Source: Clostridiaceae bacterium | GTDB lineage: Bacteria > Bacillota > Clostridia > Lutisporales > Lutisporaceae | Direction: 5' to 3' | Assembly (NCBI GenBank): GCA_028697435.1 | Contig: JAQVFD010000143.1 | Coordinates: 1 to 5,956 of the forward strand | DNA: 5,956 nt | In this document: positions 1-5,258 of the stretch, one piece after another | How the letters are laid out: every line of letters begins with the position of its first letter | How positions within the stretch are numbered: the first letter of the stretch is position 1 | The notes under the pieces: model-generated | The model's input: the letters and a program-made list of their open reading frames with translations, nothing else | Database searches by the model: none | Told to the model about the DNA's origin: nothing | Made by a program: the position numbers and the translations under genes

Positions 1-1420
1 GAACGGTATCAAAAGACAACTGAAGCCATATCTTGCTCAAATCAGCCACGCCTGTATCTTCATCCGAAATAGCCTTAAGGGCATAGTATACTTCGTTCAA
101 AGGTGTAAGTGGCGTATCATTGTACCCTGCAGCCATCTCGGCTTCTGTGAGGCTTACCGCGTTATAATCATGAGCCATAAGTATGACCCTATCTGCTATT
201 TCACCAATGGTTCTGTAATCATATCCGTCATAATATGCTTGTACGCCCCCTCGTTGGGGATGTACTGCCACATAAAGCTTTTTATTGCTCTTGTCGAGAG
301 CTTCAGAAAGCTTTGATAAGAATTCATTGTAAAGTTGCTTAAGACTTTCGCCCCTTATATTCTCAAAATCAACAACTATACCGTCAAAAGAGATAAAATC
401 ATTTGTAACCTCAGTGTTATTCAGTGTCCGGTCAATTTGATCAATAACCTCAGACCAAGTCTCAGCATTTGTAAGAAGGTATTCAATTATTCCCATCTGT
501 CCATCACCTGAGGGATTCTTAATCTTCGTATCATTGGATGCAAAAAGATTAAGCTGTATAGGTAAGCTGCTCTGCCTTGTGATCTTTATCGGCTCTAAAA
601 ATCCTTCCGGTATGTAAAAATCACTTTTCCCGTTTTTGTCAACTGCCACTACAAGACTCTTATTATCCTCATTGTATTCAAGCCTGCTCCATCCAAAGCT
701 GACTGAATCCAGGTCCTTTATCATATCAGCCTGGTTAAAGGATTTTATTGCATAAAATGCATGCAGCTCATCAACCCTTGAATTCAGTCTCTGATACATT
801 CTTATGAGCATCGCTGCAGCTTCTTCCTTCTTTGCATTGCTTTCAGGCAGGAATCTTACTCCATCAACTCCGTTTGAAATACCAAAGTCCTTTAAAATGT
901 TTGCGTATTCTGAACCTGCAGTCACATCCTCAAACTCACCGGGAAGATATTTAATCTGTTCCGCTAACCCTCCATATCCAAGGGCTCTTACTATTGCTTC
1001 CGCAATCTCCAGTCTGGTTATCGGCTTATCAGGGCTGAAGTTGTCCATTTCCTTCAATACTGCTCCATGGGAAACTGCTGTCTCTATGTATGGATGATAC
1101 CATTTATCTTTGCTTACATCAGAAAAGCTGCTGTCTTCTGTGTCAGCAATCTCCCACCCCATAAGCCTTACCAGCATGGTAATGAATTCACCTTTTTTCA
1201 CGGTTTGTCCCAAACCAAACTTATTTTCTCCGATTCCCCGGGTAATATCCAGGTATCTAAAATAATGAATAGTATCATATGCCCAATGTTTCTCAGGGAC
1301 ATCTGAAAACCTTTCAATTTCATTGGGAAGCTCCATCTCAACAGCTTCTGTTTCAAAAATACCGGTTAGTCCGAAAGCAATCAACAATACTGCTGTGAAT
1401 AATGCAATGTACCTTTTCAA
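1..1420 (-). CDS. Exported SLH-domain protein with glycoside hydrolase family 18-like catalytic domain (3' end outside window)
   Basis: I translated this gene by hand from a TTG at 1420; it is open for 473 codons to the left edge and continues outside. Residues 1-26 form a Sec signal peptide (KR, then a hydrophobic run, likely cut after TEA26). Three SLH domains follow at about 37-90, 98-150 and 162-212; each opens with an FSDV/FEDV-type motif, and these modules normally bind secondary cell-wall polymer. From about 235 the protein resembles GH18 enzymes of the YaaH/spore-cortex type. The strand motif DGIVVDFE lies at 346-353, with D351 and the probable acid E353, and MAHDYN at 415-420 matches the conserved (M)xYDYH strand. 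The canonical second Asp of DxxDxDxE is V349 here. The likely role is an S-layer-attached glycosidase acting on peptidoglycan or chitin-like glycans; the substrate is unknown. TTG is chosen because GGAGG sits 8 nt upstream and the next in-frame ATG (codon 29) would remove the signal peptide. Export and SLH domains are secure; GH18 activity is less so. Confidence 0.88.
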   Translation of the reverse strand, partial: MKRYIALFTAVLLIAFGLTGIFETEAVEMELPNEIERFSDVPEKHWAYDTIHYFRYLDITRGIGENKFGLGQTVKKGEFITMLVRLMGWEIADTEDSSFSDVSKDKWYHPYIETAVSHGAVLKEMDNFSPDKPITRLEIAEAIVRALGYGGLAEQIKYLPGEFEDVTAGSEYANILKDFGISNGVDGVRFLPESNAKKEEAAAMLIRMYQRLNSRVDELHAFYAIKSFNQADMIKDLDSVSFGWSRLEYNEDNKSLVVAVDKNGKSDFYIPEGFLEPIKITRQSSLPIQLNLFASNDTKIKNPSGDGQMGIIEYLLTNAETWSEVIDQIDRTLNNTEVTNDFISFDGIVVDFENIRGESLKQLYNEFLSKLSEALDKSNKKLYVAVHPQRGGVQAYYDGYDYRTIGEIADRVILMAHDYNAVSLTEAEMAAGYNDTPLTPLNEVYYALKAISDEDTGVADLSKIWLQLSFDTV

Positions 1421-1428
1421 AATAAATA

Positions 1429-1433
1429 CCTCC
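1429..1433 (-). promoter_or_regulatory. Ribosome binding site fixing the TTG start of the SLH-GH18 gene
   Basis: On the minus strand a GGAGG lies 8 nt before TTG at 1420. No ATG or GTG at suitable spacing competes, so this site decides the non-ATG start that keeps the signal peptide. Confidence 0.8.
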
Positions 1434-1482
1434 ATACAATTCTTATATGCAATAAAAAATAATATAATATGCGTTTATTCAT

Positions 1483-1511
1483 ATTATACCACAGGCATGT
1501 TCTGCTTTCAG
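1483..1511 (-). promoter_or_regulatory. Extended -10 promoter for the SLH-GH18 gene
   Basis: Read on the minus strand, a perfect TATAAT (1483-1488) is preceded by TGG, giving an extended TGnTATAAT element. A weak -35, CTGAAA, lies 17 nt upstream (1506-1511). Transcription would start near 1476, leaving a leader of about 56 nt. An AGTAAT-N8-ATTACT dyad (1510-1529) touches the -35 and could be an operator, though 6-bp arms are short in AT-rich DNA. Confidence 0.5.
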
Positions 1512-1562
1512 TAATTGTATATCATTACTTAAACTGTAATCTTCTGCAAATAAACATTTGGT

Positions 1563-1592
1563 TCGACATAAAGAATAAACAATTTGTATAAT
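1563..1592 (+). promoter_or_regulatory. Upstream promoter (P1) for the M28 peptidase gene
   Basis: TCGACA (1563-1568) and a perfect TATAAT (1587-1592) are separated by 18 bp, a good sigma-A match. The start would be near 1599, giving a leader of about 134 nt that includes the hairpin at 1658-1701. Confidence 0.5.
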
Positions 1593-1620
1593 ATTGTGAT
1601 AATTACATTTATTGTTATTA

Positions 1621-1650
1621 TTGACAACTATTGTAATATTTAATTATTAT
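1621..1650 (+). promoter_or_regulatory. Downstream promoter (P2) for the M28 peptidase gene
   Basis: A perfect TTGACA (1621-1626) is followed after 18 bp by TATTAT (1645-1650), a 5/6 match. The start would be near 1657, immediately before the leader hairpin, giving a leader of about 76 nt. It forms a tandem pair with P1, 58 bp upstream. Confidence 0.55.
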
Positions 1651-1657
1651 AAAATTA

Positions 1658-1709
1658 GCTCTTCAAGTAATATCTTTAACTGAATAAGGTATTAAAAGAG
1701 CAATTTTTT
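1658..1709 (+). promoter_or_regulatory. Leader hairpin followed by a T run (possible attenuator or 5' stabiliser)
   Basis: GCTCTT (1658-1663) pairs with AAGAGC (1696-1701). Inside, AATATCTT (1669-1676) pairs with AAGGTATT (1686-1693) with one G-U, around a 9-nt loop. Six T residues follow at 1704-1709, 24 nt before the start codon. The layout resembles an intrinsic terminator within a 5' leader, but the stem is AT-rich and interrupted, so it may instead stabilise the 5' end. No alternative antiterminator or ligand domain is recognised. Confidence 0.35.
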
Positions 1710-1732
1710 AATTAAGAAAGGGGTTACACGTA

Positions 1733-3088
1733 ATGAGAAAGCTTAGAAATTCAAGACTGCTTGTTCTTATTCTGGTGTTTGTGCTTGCCACATCTATCTG
1801 CACCAATGCAGCTCCGGTTCACAAGGATATTTTTGATAATGTATCCGGTGAAAACATCTATGAGCATATAGAGGCTATGGCTTATGAAGATGATGCCAGA
1901 ATGACCGGAACTGAAGGTGAAGAAACCGCTGCAGATTATATTGCTGAGCAAATGGAAAGCTATGGGCTTGATGTTGAGAGACAGGAATTTGATATTGTAA
2001 GCTGGTTTGATGGTAGTGCATCGCTGGAAATGATCTCACCTGAGACAAAGGCATTCGATGTGGCCAATTTTCAATACTCCTGTTCTACACCTGGTGGAAG
2101 CATTACTGCAGAGGTATTGGACTGTGGACTTGGCTATCCGGAAGACTTTCCGGCTGATACAGCAGGAAAAATAGCATTGATTTCAAGAGGGGAATTCACT
2201 TTTGCTGAAAAGGTGCAAAATGCCGCCAATGCCGGTGCTGCAGCAGCAATAATATACAACCATAGTCCAGGTCCTGTTAATGGGACTCTCGCCAATCCAT
2301 CAGAGATTCCTGCATTGGAAATGCTTCAGGATGACGGATTATACATAATAGGTCTGCTGGGAGCCGGAAATACCGTATCCCTTAGCATGATTTCAGAATG
2401 CAGCATCGATTACGGAACCTCACAGAATGTCATCGGCACACTTTACGCCAACAGAGGTAAAAAATCTCATGGCACAATAGTAATGGGAGCACATATGGAT
2501 TGTGTCGACAGCCCCGGAGCTAATGACAATGCTTCCGGTGTTGCAGCAATGCTTGAATCTGCAAGAATACTTTCAGAAGAAAAGCTTGCATATAACATTG
2601 AATTTGCTGCCTTTGGCGCGGAGGAAATAGGCCTTGTAGGCTCATACCAATACCTTGATAACCTCAGTGAAGAGGAATTCAATGACATAGTTGCAATGAT
2701 AAACCTGGATATGGTAGGTGTAGGTGAAGCTATAGGAGTAATGACTGTGGAAGAAGATGCCAATTCCTTTGTCGCTGACCTGGCTGAAGTTTATCTGGAT
2801 AATTTCGGTTATCCATATGATCGCAGCACGTCAAGCTCCAGTGACCATGAAGGTTTTGAACTCTCGGGGATCCCTTCTGTATTCCTGGATTATCATGAGG
2901 ATCCTTACTATCATACAGATGAAGACTCACTTGACAAGATTGATCAAAATAATCTGTACAGGATAGGCTGCCTTGTAACCTCCATGACCTACGACATGGC
3001 AAAGACACCAATGCCTGAAAGCTTCAACGGCATAAAGGCTAAGGTAAATAAATACAAGTCAATCAATAAGGAGTTTAAAGCAGATTAA
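1733..3088 (+). CDS. Secreted M28-family zinc aminopeptidase with inserted PA domain
   Basis: The 451-residue protein is predicted to be exported and to remove N-terminal residues from peptides outside the cell. Residues 1-26 are a Sec signal peptide, probably cut in the TNAAP region. A protease-associated (PA) domain covers roughly 113-225, including the typical SRGEFTFAEKVQNA stretch. The M28 catalytic domain follows with all expected residues: H254 and D256 in GAHMD, bridging D265 in GANDNASG, general base E297 and ligand E298 in FGAEEIGLVGS, D326 in INLDMVG and H394 in YYHTDE. SDHEGF (370-375) and GIPSVF (379-384) also fit the family. It is therefore a probably active di-zinc exopeptidase, of normal length for a PA-M28 enzyme. 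The ATG is preceded by AAAGGGG with a 9-nt gap. It is divergent from the SLH gene, has its own promoters and ends in a strong terminator, so it appears monocistronic. Substrate preference cannot be read from sequence. Confidence 0.93.
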   Translation: MRKLRNSRLLVLILVFVLATSICTNAAPVHKDIFDNVSGENIYEHIEAMAYEDDARMTGTEGEETAADYIAEQMESYGLDVERQEFDIVSWFDGSASLEMISPETKAFDVANFQYSCSTPGGSITAEVLDCGLGYPEDFPADTAGKIALISRGEFTFAEKVQNAANAGAAAAIIYNHSPGPVNGTLANPSEIPALEMLQDDGLYIIGLLGAGNTVSLSMISECSIDYGTSQNVIGTLYANRGKKSHGTIVMGAHMDCVDSPGANDNASGVAAMLESARILSEEKLAYNIEFAAFGAEEIGLVGSYQYLDNLSEEEFNDIVAMINLDMVGVGEAIGVMTVEEDANSFVADLAEVYLDNFGYPYDRSTSSSSDHEGFELSGIPSVFLDYHEDPYYHTDEDSLDKIDQNNLYRIGCLVTSMTYDMAKTPMPESFNGIKAKVNKYKSINKEFKAD

Positions 3089-3114
3089 AAAAAGGGACTA
3101 AAAAGTCCCTTTTT
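3089..3114. terminator. Bidirectional intrinsic terminator between convergent genes
   Basis: GGGACT (3094-3099) and AGTCCC (3104-3109) form a perfect stem with an AAAA loop, extended by A5 on the left and T5 on the right. T runs appear downstream on both strands (TTTTT on plus, at least seven T on minus). It starts directly after the M28 stop codon and lies 6 nt past the DegV stop, so one hairpin ends both transcripts. Confidence 0.93.
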
Positions 3115-3120
3115 CATATC

Positions 3121-3954
3121 CTAGAATGCTACTATTATCCCTCCCTGGTTTGCATATACGCTGCTAAGGCCCGCAGCCTCAACAATAATTATATCCTTGA
3201 ACTTATATCTTTTAAGAAGCTCACTCTTAAACTCTTCTGCTCTTTCAAGGCAGTTAACATGAGCTATTCCTATAACCTTATCCTCCAGCTTATCTCCCTG
3301 CTCTCCAATAATTTCAACGAAACGTGCAAATGCCCTTTTATATCCTCTGACACTTTCCACCAGCTTAATATGTCCATCATCCGTTGCTCCCATAACAGGC
3401 TTGATATTCAAAAGTGTTGCAATCCCGCCTTTTACCCTGCTCATCCTTCCGTTTTTTATAAGGTTATCCAGAGATTCAAGAAGAAAAAAAGTCTTCATGC
3501 TCTTGACATACTCATTGACCTTCTCTACTATTTGGAGGTCATCACATTTTTTCTTTGCCAGTTCAAAAATCTTAATACTTATAAGTGTTTCTGCTATTGA
3601 AGCACTAAAGGAGTCAAATACATGAATAAATTTATCTTCCGCTTTTTCCAAAAACATCTTCTTTGCAAGCATAGCGCTTTCGTAGGTTCCACTAAGGCTG
3701 GAACTCAAAGTAACAGCAAAAACACTATCCTTGCCCTCATAAGCTTTAAGAAAATCATTTGGTGAAGGACATGCTGTTCTTGGAGGAGTCGGACATGCTG
3801 CCATTTCTTTCAGCATGGCTTTGACATCCAGACTTTCATCATCCCGATAAACTTTGCTGCCTATTTCAAGTGAAAGAGGTACAAGATTAATACCAAGCAC
3901 CCTCAAATCTTCATTCAGGTCACAGCTGCTGTCTGCAACTATTTTGACACTCAT
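3121..3954 (-). CDS. DegV-family fatty-acid-binding protein
   Basis: The 277-residue cytoplasmic protein has the length and motifs of the DegV/FakB family, which bind a single fatty acid; FakB members present it to the kinase FakA. VADSSCDL (6-13) is the family N-terminus. TACPSP (60-65) corresponds to the TSxPS loop, and LSSSLSGTY (83-91) carries the conserved carboxylate-binding Ser-Gly-Thr region. DSFSAS (114-119), LDNLIKNGRMSR (162-173) and NIKPV (183-187) are typical of the second half. The C-terminus reads YANQGGIIVAF where many relatives have a GAHxGPG-type motif, so it may belong to a separate subfamily. The ATG at 3954 is preferred because GGAGG lies 8 nt before it; ATG 3960 would be only 2 nt away, and ATG 4008 has no such site and adds a tail unlike the family. 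No FakA or PlsX gene is in the window, so a role in phospholipid synthesis is family inference. Confidence 0.93.
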   Translation of the reverse strand: MSVKIVADSSCDLNEDLRVLGINLVPLSLEIGSKVYRDDESLDVKAMLKEMAACPTPPRTACPSPNDFLKAYEGKDSVFAVTLSSSLSGTYESAMLAKKMFLEKAEDKFIHVFDSFSASIAETLISIKIFELAKKKCDDLQIVEKVNEYVKSMKTFFLLESLDNLIKNGRMSRVKGGIATLLNIKPVMGATDDGHIKLVESVRGYKRAFARFVEIIGEQGDKLEDKVIGIAHVNCLERAEEFKSELLKRYKFKDIIIVEAAGLSSVYANQGGIIVAF

Positions 3955-3962
3955 TTGCATAT

Positions 3963-3967
3963 CCTCC
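3963..3967 (-). promoter_or_regulatory. Ribosome binding site deciding the DegV start
   Basis: On the minus strand GGAGG is 8 nt from ATG 3954 but only 2 nt from ATG 3960, and it lies inside the reading frame if ATG 4008 were used. It therefore supports the 277-residue product starting MSVKIVADSS. Confidence 0.8.
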
Positions 3968-4050
3968 AATAAAGTATTTATATTTCTATTTTTAGCATAA
4001 GTAAGCAAGCTTTACAATAAAAAACTGTAACTTGTAGTATTAATATATAT

Positions 4051-4080
4051 ATTATCTGGTATTTAACACTATTGTATCAA
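4051..4080 (-). promoter_or_regulatory. Promoter for the DegV gene
   Basis: On the minus strand TTGATA (4075-4080) and GATAAT (4051-4056) are separated by 18 bp, each a 5/6 match. Transcription would start near 4044, leaving a leader of about 90 nt. The structured DNA at 4104-4222 lies upstream of this promoter, so it would not be part of the DegV leader if this promoter is the one used. Confidence 0.5.
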
Positions 4081-4103
4081 AGATTCTGCATCTTTTGCAT
4101 AAC

Positions 4104-4170
4104 AAAGGCGGCTTTGCCGCATTTGCCGCCCATGCGCCTTTTCCGTAGGAAATTCTGGCGCGGGCAGTAA
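4104..4170. repeat. GC-rich structured intergenic element with nested inverted repeats
   Basis: This stretch is markedly richer in GC than the AT-rich DNA on both sides. GCGGC (4108-4112) and GCCGC (4116-4120) form a tight hairpin with a TTT loop. TTTGCCGC occurs twice, 9 bp apart (4113-4120 and 4122-4129). A longer interrupted stem pairs GCCC (4128-4131) with GGGC (4162-4165), GCGCC (4134-4138) with GGCGC (4157-4161), and TTTCC (4140-4144) with GGAAA (4148-4152) around a GTA loop. AAAGGCG (4104-4110) can also pair with CGCCTTT (4135-4141), so alternative folds exist. No coding region or known riboswitch is recognised; a dispersed intergenic repeat or a small structured RNA are the two readings. 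Confidence 0.55.
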
Positions 4171-4179
4171 AATCAATGT

Positions 4180-4222
4180 TTTTTATTGTATAGGAAAGTT
4201 ATACTTTCCTATACAATAAAAA
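4180..4222. repeat. Perfect 20-bp-arm palindrome with 3-nt loop
   Basis: Positions 4180-4199 are exactly complementary to 4203-4222, with TAT between; the core is TATAGGAAAGT and its complement. Such a long error-free palindrome is well beyond a typical terminator and has no T run after it on either strand. It abuts the terminator hairpin of the small gene on one side and the GC-rich element on the other, suggesting a repeat unit or a barrier structure. Confidence 0.85.
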
Positions 4223-4223
4223 T

Positions 4224-4247
4224 GCCTATTGTCTGAAAACAATAGGC
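4224..4247 (-). terminator. Intrinsic terminator of the 65-residue gene
   Basis: GCCTATTGT (4224-4232) and ACAATAGGC (4239-4247) form a 9-bp stem with a 6-nt loop. On the minus strand it is followed by ATTTTTATT and lies 13 nt after the stop of the small gene. The T run is shared with the right arm of the adjacent palindrome. Confidence 0.75.
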
Positions 4248-4260
4248 TAATATCGCCTTA

Positions 4261-4458
4261 TTACCATGCCATAACCGGTGCTTCAACCTTAATATACCCT
4301 CTCTCATACATTTCGATCAAATATGTATAGGGCATCTGTCTGTACGATCCGTCTTCCTCGAAAATCTTCACGACTTTGCTGTCTATCTTAGATATCCTCC
4401 ATCTCTTAGTCATGTTGTCAACAGCAAAAACTAAGGTATCACCGCTATGAATATCCAC
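4261..4458 (-). CDS. Small protein of unknown function (65 aa)
   Basis: I do not recognise this gene. The start is GTG at 4458: an in-frame TAA is immediately upstream (4459-4461), AGGGGTGG lies just before at 4464-4471, and the only internal ATG choices would lose much of the protein. The product is soluble, with no signal peptide, membrane span or cysteine pair. The pattern of a GDTLVFAVD opening, RWRISKID, VVKIFEEDGSYRQM and a C-terminal YLIEMYERGYIKVE alternates short hydrophobic strands with turns, which would suit a small beta-barrel (SH3/Tudor-like) fold; this is inference. A good ribosome site, an in-frame stop before the start and a dedicated terminator make it a likely real gene. 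It has its own terminator and is about 300 bp from degV, so the two are not an operon. Confidence 0.7.
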   Translation of the reverse strand: MDIHSGDTLVFAVDNMTKRWRISKIDSKVVKIFEEDGSYRQMPYTYLIEMYERGYIKVEAPVMAW

Positions 4459-4616
4459 TTAATCCACCCCTATACATTTTTCTTATGCAAATGCCGGTAA
4501 ATATTGTCATTTTTTAAGATATTTTATTACATTATAAACTAATCATTCATATAATTCTATAGTCAAATAGTATTATATTACATTGTTTTTTTAGTACTTA
4601 TTATTCATAAATCTAA
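4459..4616. other. AT-rich divergent spacer, left part
   Basis: Apart from the ribosome site of the small gene, this segment holds little that can be supported. Minus-strand TATAAT at 4531-4536 could be the -10 of the small gene, but the nearest good -35 (TTGACT, 4561-4566) is 24 bp away, too far for a standard sigma-A promoter. Confidence 0.3.
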
Positions 4617-4717
4617 TTTCAGACACGATACACTATATACCAGACACTAGAATTGAGAAGGGCTTCGAAGGAATACCCGAAATCTGGAGTCTGGCGTCTG
4701 GTATCTGGCGTCTGAAG
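4617..4717. repeat. MITE-like inverted repeat built from 7-bp units
   Basis: The right arm (4683-4717) is five tandem heptamers of consensus TCTGGNG, the last being TCTGAAG. The reverse complement of the left arm (4617-4651) is also five heptamers in register, beginning TCTAGTG TCTGGTA and ending TCTGAAA. The two 35-bp arms match at 24 of 35 positions, and the outermost TTCAGAC/GTCTGAA (4618-4624, 4710-4716) are perfectly complementary. A 31-bp centre carries the palindrome TTCGAA (4664-4669) almost exactly at the axis. Size and symmetry suit a non-autonomous miniature element; no transposase and no clear target-site duplication are seen. The right end stops 9 bp before the -35 of marR. Confidence 0.7.
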
Positions 4718-4725
4718 AATAATAT

Positions 4726-4754
4726 TTGACAGATTTAAGTATGTATAATATTAT
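4726..4754 (+). promoter_or_regulatory. Promoter of the marR-ftsH operon
   Basis: A perfect TTGACA (4726-4731) is followed after 17 bp by TATTAT (4749-4754). Transcription would begin near 4761, giving a leader of about 42 nt. A perfect TATAAT at 4744-4749 is only 12 bp from this -35 and so is probably not the one used. Confidence 0.65.
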
Positions 4755-4788
4755 ATATATTGTATAGATATTATGTATTATATATAAT
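4745..4788. promoter_or_regulatory. AT-rich dyads, candidate MarR autoregulatory operators
   Basis: Two perfect palindromes flank the predicted start of transcription: ATAATATTAT (4745-4754), which covers the -10, and ATTATATATAAT (4777-4788), just before the ribosome site. MarR proteins usually bind imperfect palindromes of this size in their own promoters, so autorepression is plausible. AT-rich DNA yields palindromes by chance, which limits confidence. Confidence 0.4.
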
Positions 4789-4802
4789 GTAGGAGGAACA
4801 TT

Positions 4803-5246
4803 ATGGAGGCAACTGAGTTTAAGAATATCGTCTTTGATTATACGCGTAAGATCAATGAAAATTTGAACAGTGTATTTAGTCCGGCGATTGAAAGTTGCGG
4901 ACTTACCATGATGCAAACCAGAATTCTTATGGAGCTTTATAATTGCGATTCTCACACCATAGGCAGTCTGGCTGAAAGCATATGTTCTGCGGGTGCTAAC
5001 ATTTCCGCAATGTGTAAAAGGCTCGAAGGGCAGGGTTATATAGAACGTATCCGAAACCGAAAAGATGAAAGGGTCGTATTTGTAGTGCTTACTAAGCAGG
5101 GGAAAGAGACCATACTGGAAATAGAAAGAATTTTTAGTGAAAGGTTTTCGGTGCATTTGGAAGGTAAAGAAGAGATTTTTGAAGGTATTATTTTAGGATT
5201 GCAAAAGTTAAATGAGTTGCTAATAGCAATTAAAAGTATTGAATAA
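4803..5246 (+). CDS. MarR-family transcriptional regulator
   Basis: The 147-residue protein has the usual MarR length and layout and should act as a DNA-binding homodimer in the cytoplasm. Helices at about 1-31 and 100-147 form the dimer interface. The winged helix-turn-helix spans about 34-98: LTMMQTRILMELY (34-46), HTIGSLAESI (51-60), recognition helix around GANISAMCKRLEGQGYIER (64-82), then the wing RNRKDERVVFVVLT with the conserved D88 and R90. Cysteines lie at 32, 48, 61 and 71; C61 and C71 sit in or next to the DNA-reading helices, so redox sensing is possible but unproven. AGGAGG lies 6 nt before the ATG. It is followed after 12 bp by an ftsH-type gene, so it probably controls its own operon including the protease. 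The ligand cannot be inferred. Confidence 0.93.
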   Translation: MEATEFKNIVFDYTRKINENLNSVFSPAIESCGLTMMQTRILMELYNCDSHTIGSLAESICSAGANISAMCKRLEGQGYIERIRNRKDERVVFVVLTKQGKETILEIERIFSERFSVHLEGKEEIFEGIILGLQKLNELLIAIKSIE

Positions 5247-5258
5247 GGGAGGACAAGC

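Noticed and set aside
804..1514. Three plus-strand open frames of 63-97 codons
   Set aside because: The first two lie antisense within, and the third overlaps the 5' end of, the SLH-GH18 gene, whose minus-strand frame is open throughout with recognisable domains. These frames lack ribosome sites and family features.
1790..1804. Possible lipoprotein cysteine (C23) in the M28 peptidase
   Set aside because: The preceding residues ATSI do not fit a lipobox (Ile at -1), while a signal peptidase I site is present in TNAAP.
3955..4008. Upstream start of the DegV frame at 4008 (18 extra residues)
   Set aside because: The extra segment is unlike DegV proteins, and the GGAGG at 3963-3967 lies inside it at the right distance for ATG 3954.
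4683..4717. Tandem 7-bp repeats as a CRISPR array
   Set aside because: The units are contiguous with no spacers and far too short; no cas gene is nearby.
4744..4749. Perfect TATAAT as the marR -10
   Set aside because: It is only 12 bp from TTGACA; TATTAT at 4749-4754 has the correct 17-bp spacing.
4647..5156. 169-codon open frame on the minus strand
   Set aside because: It runs antisense across marR and the inverted repeat, has no ribosome site, and its protein shows no family pattern; marR on the plus strand is clear.
5247..5258. Terminator or promoter between marR and the FtsH gene
   Set aside because: The 12-bp gap holds only the GGGAGG ribosome site, with no room for a hairpin or promoter.
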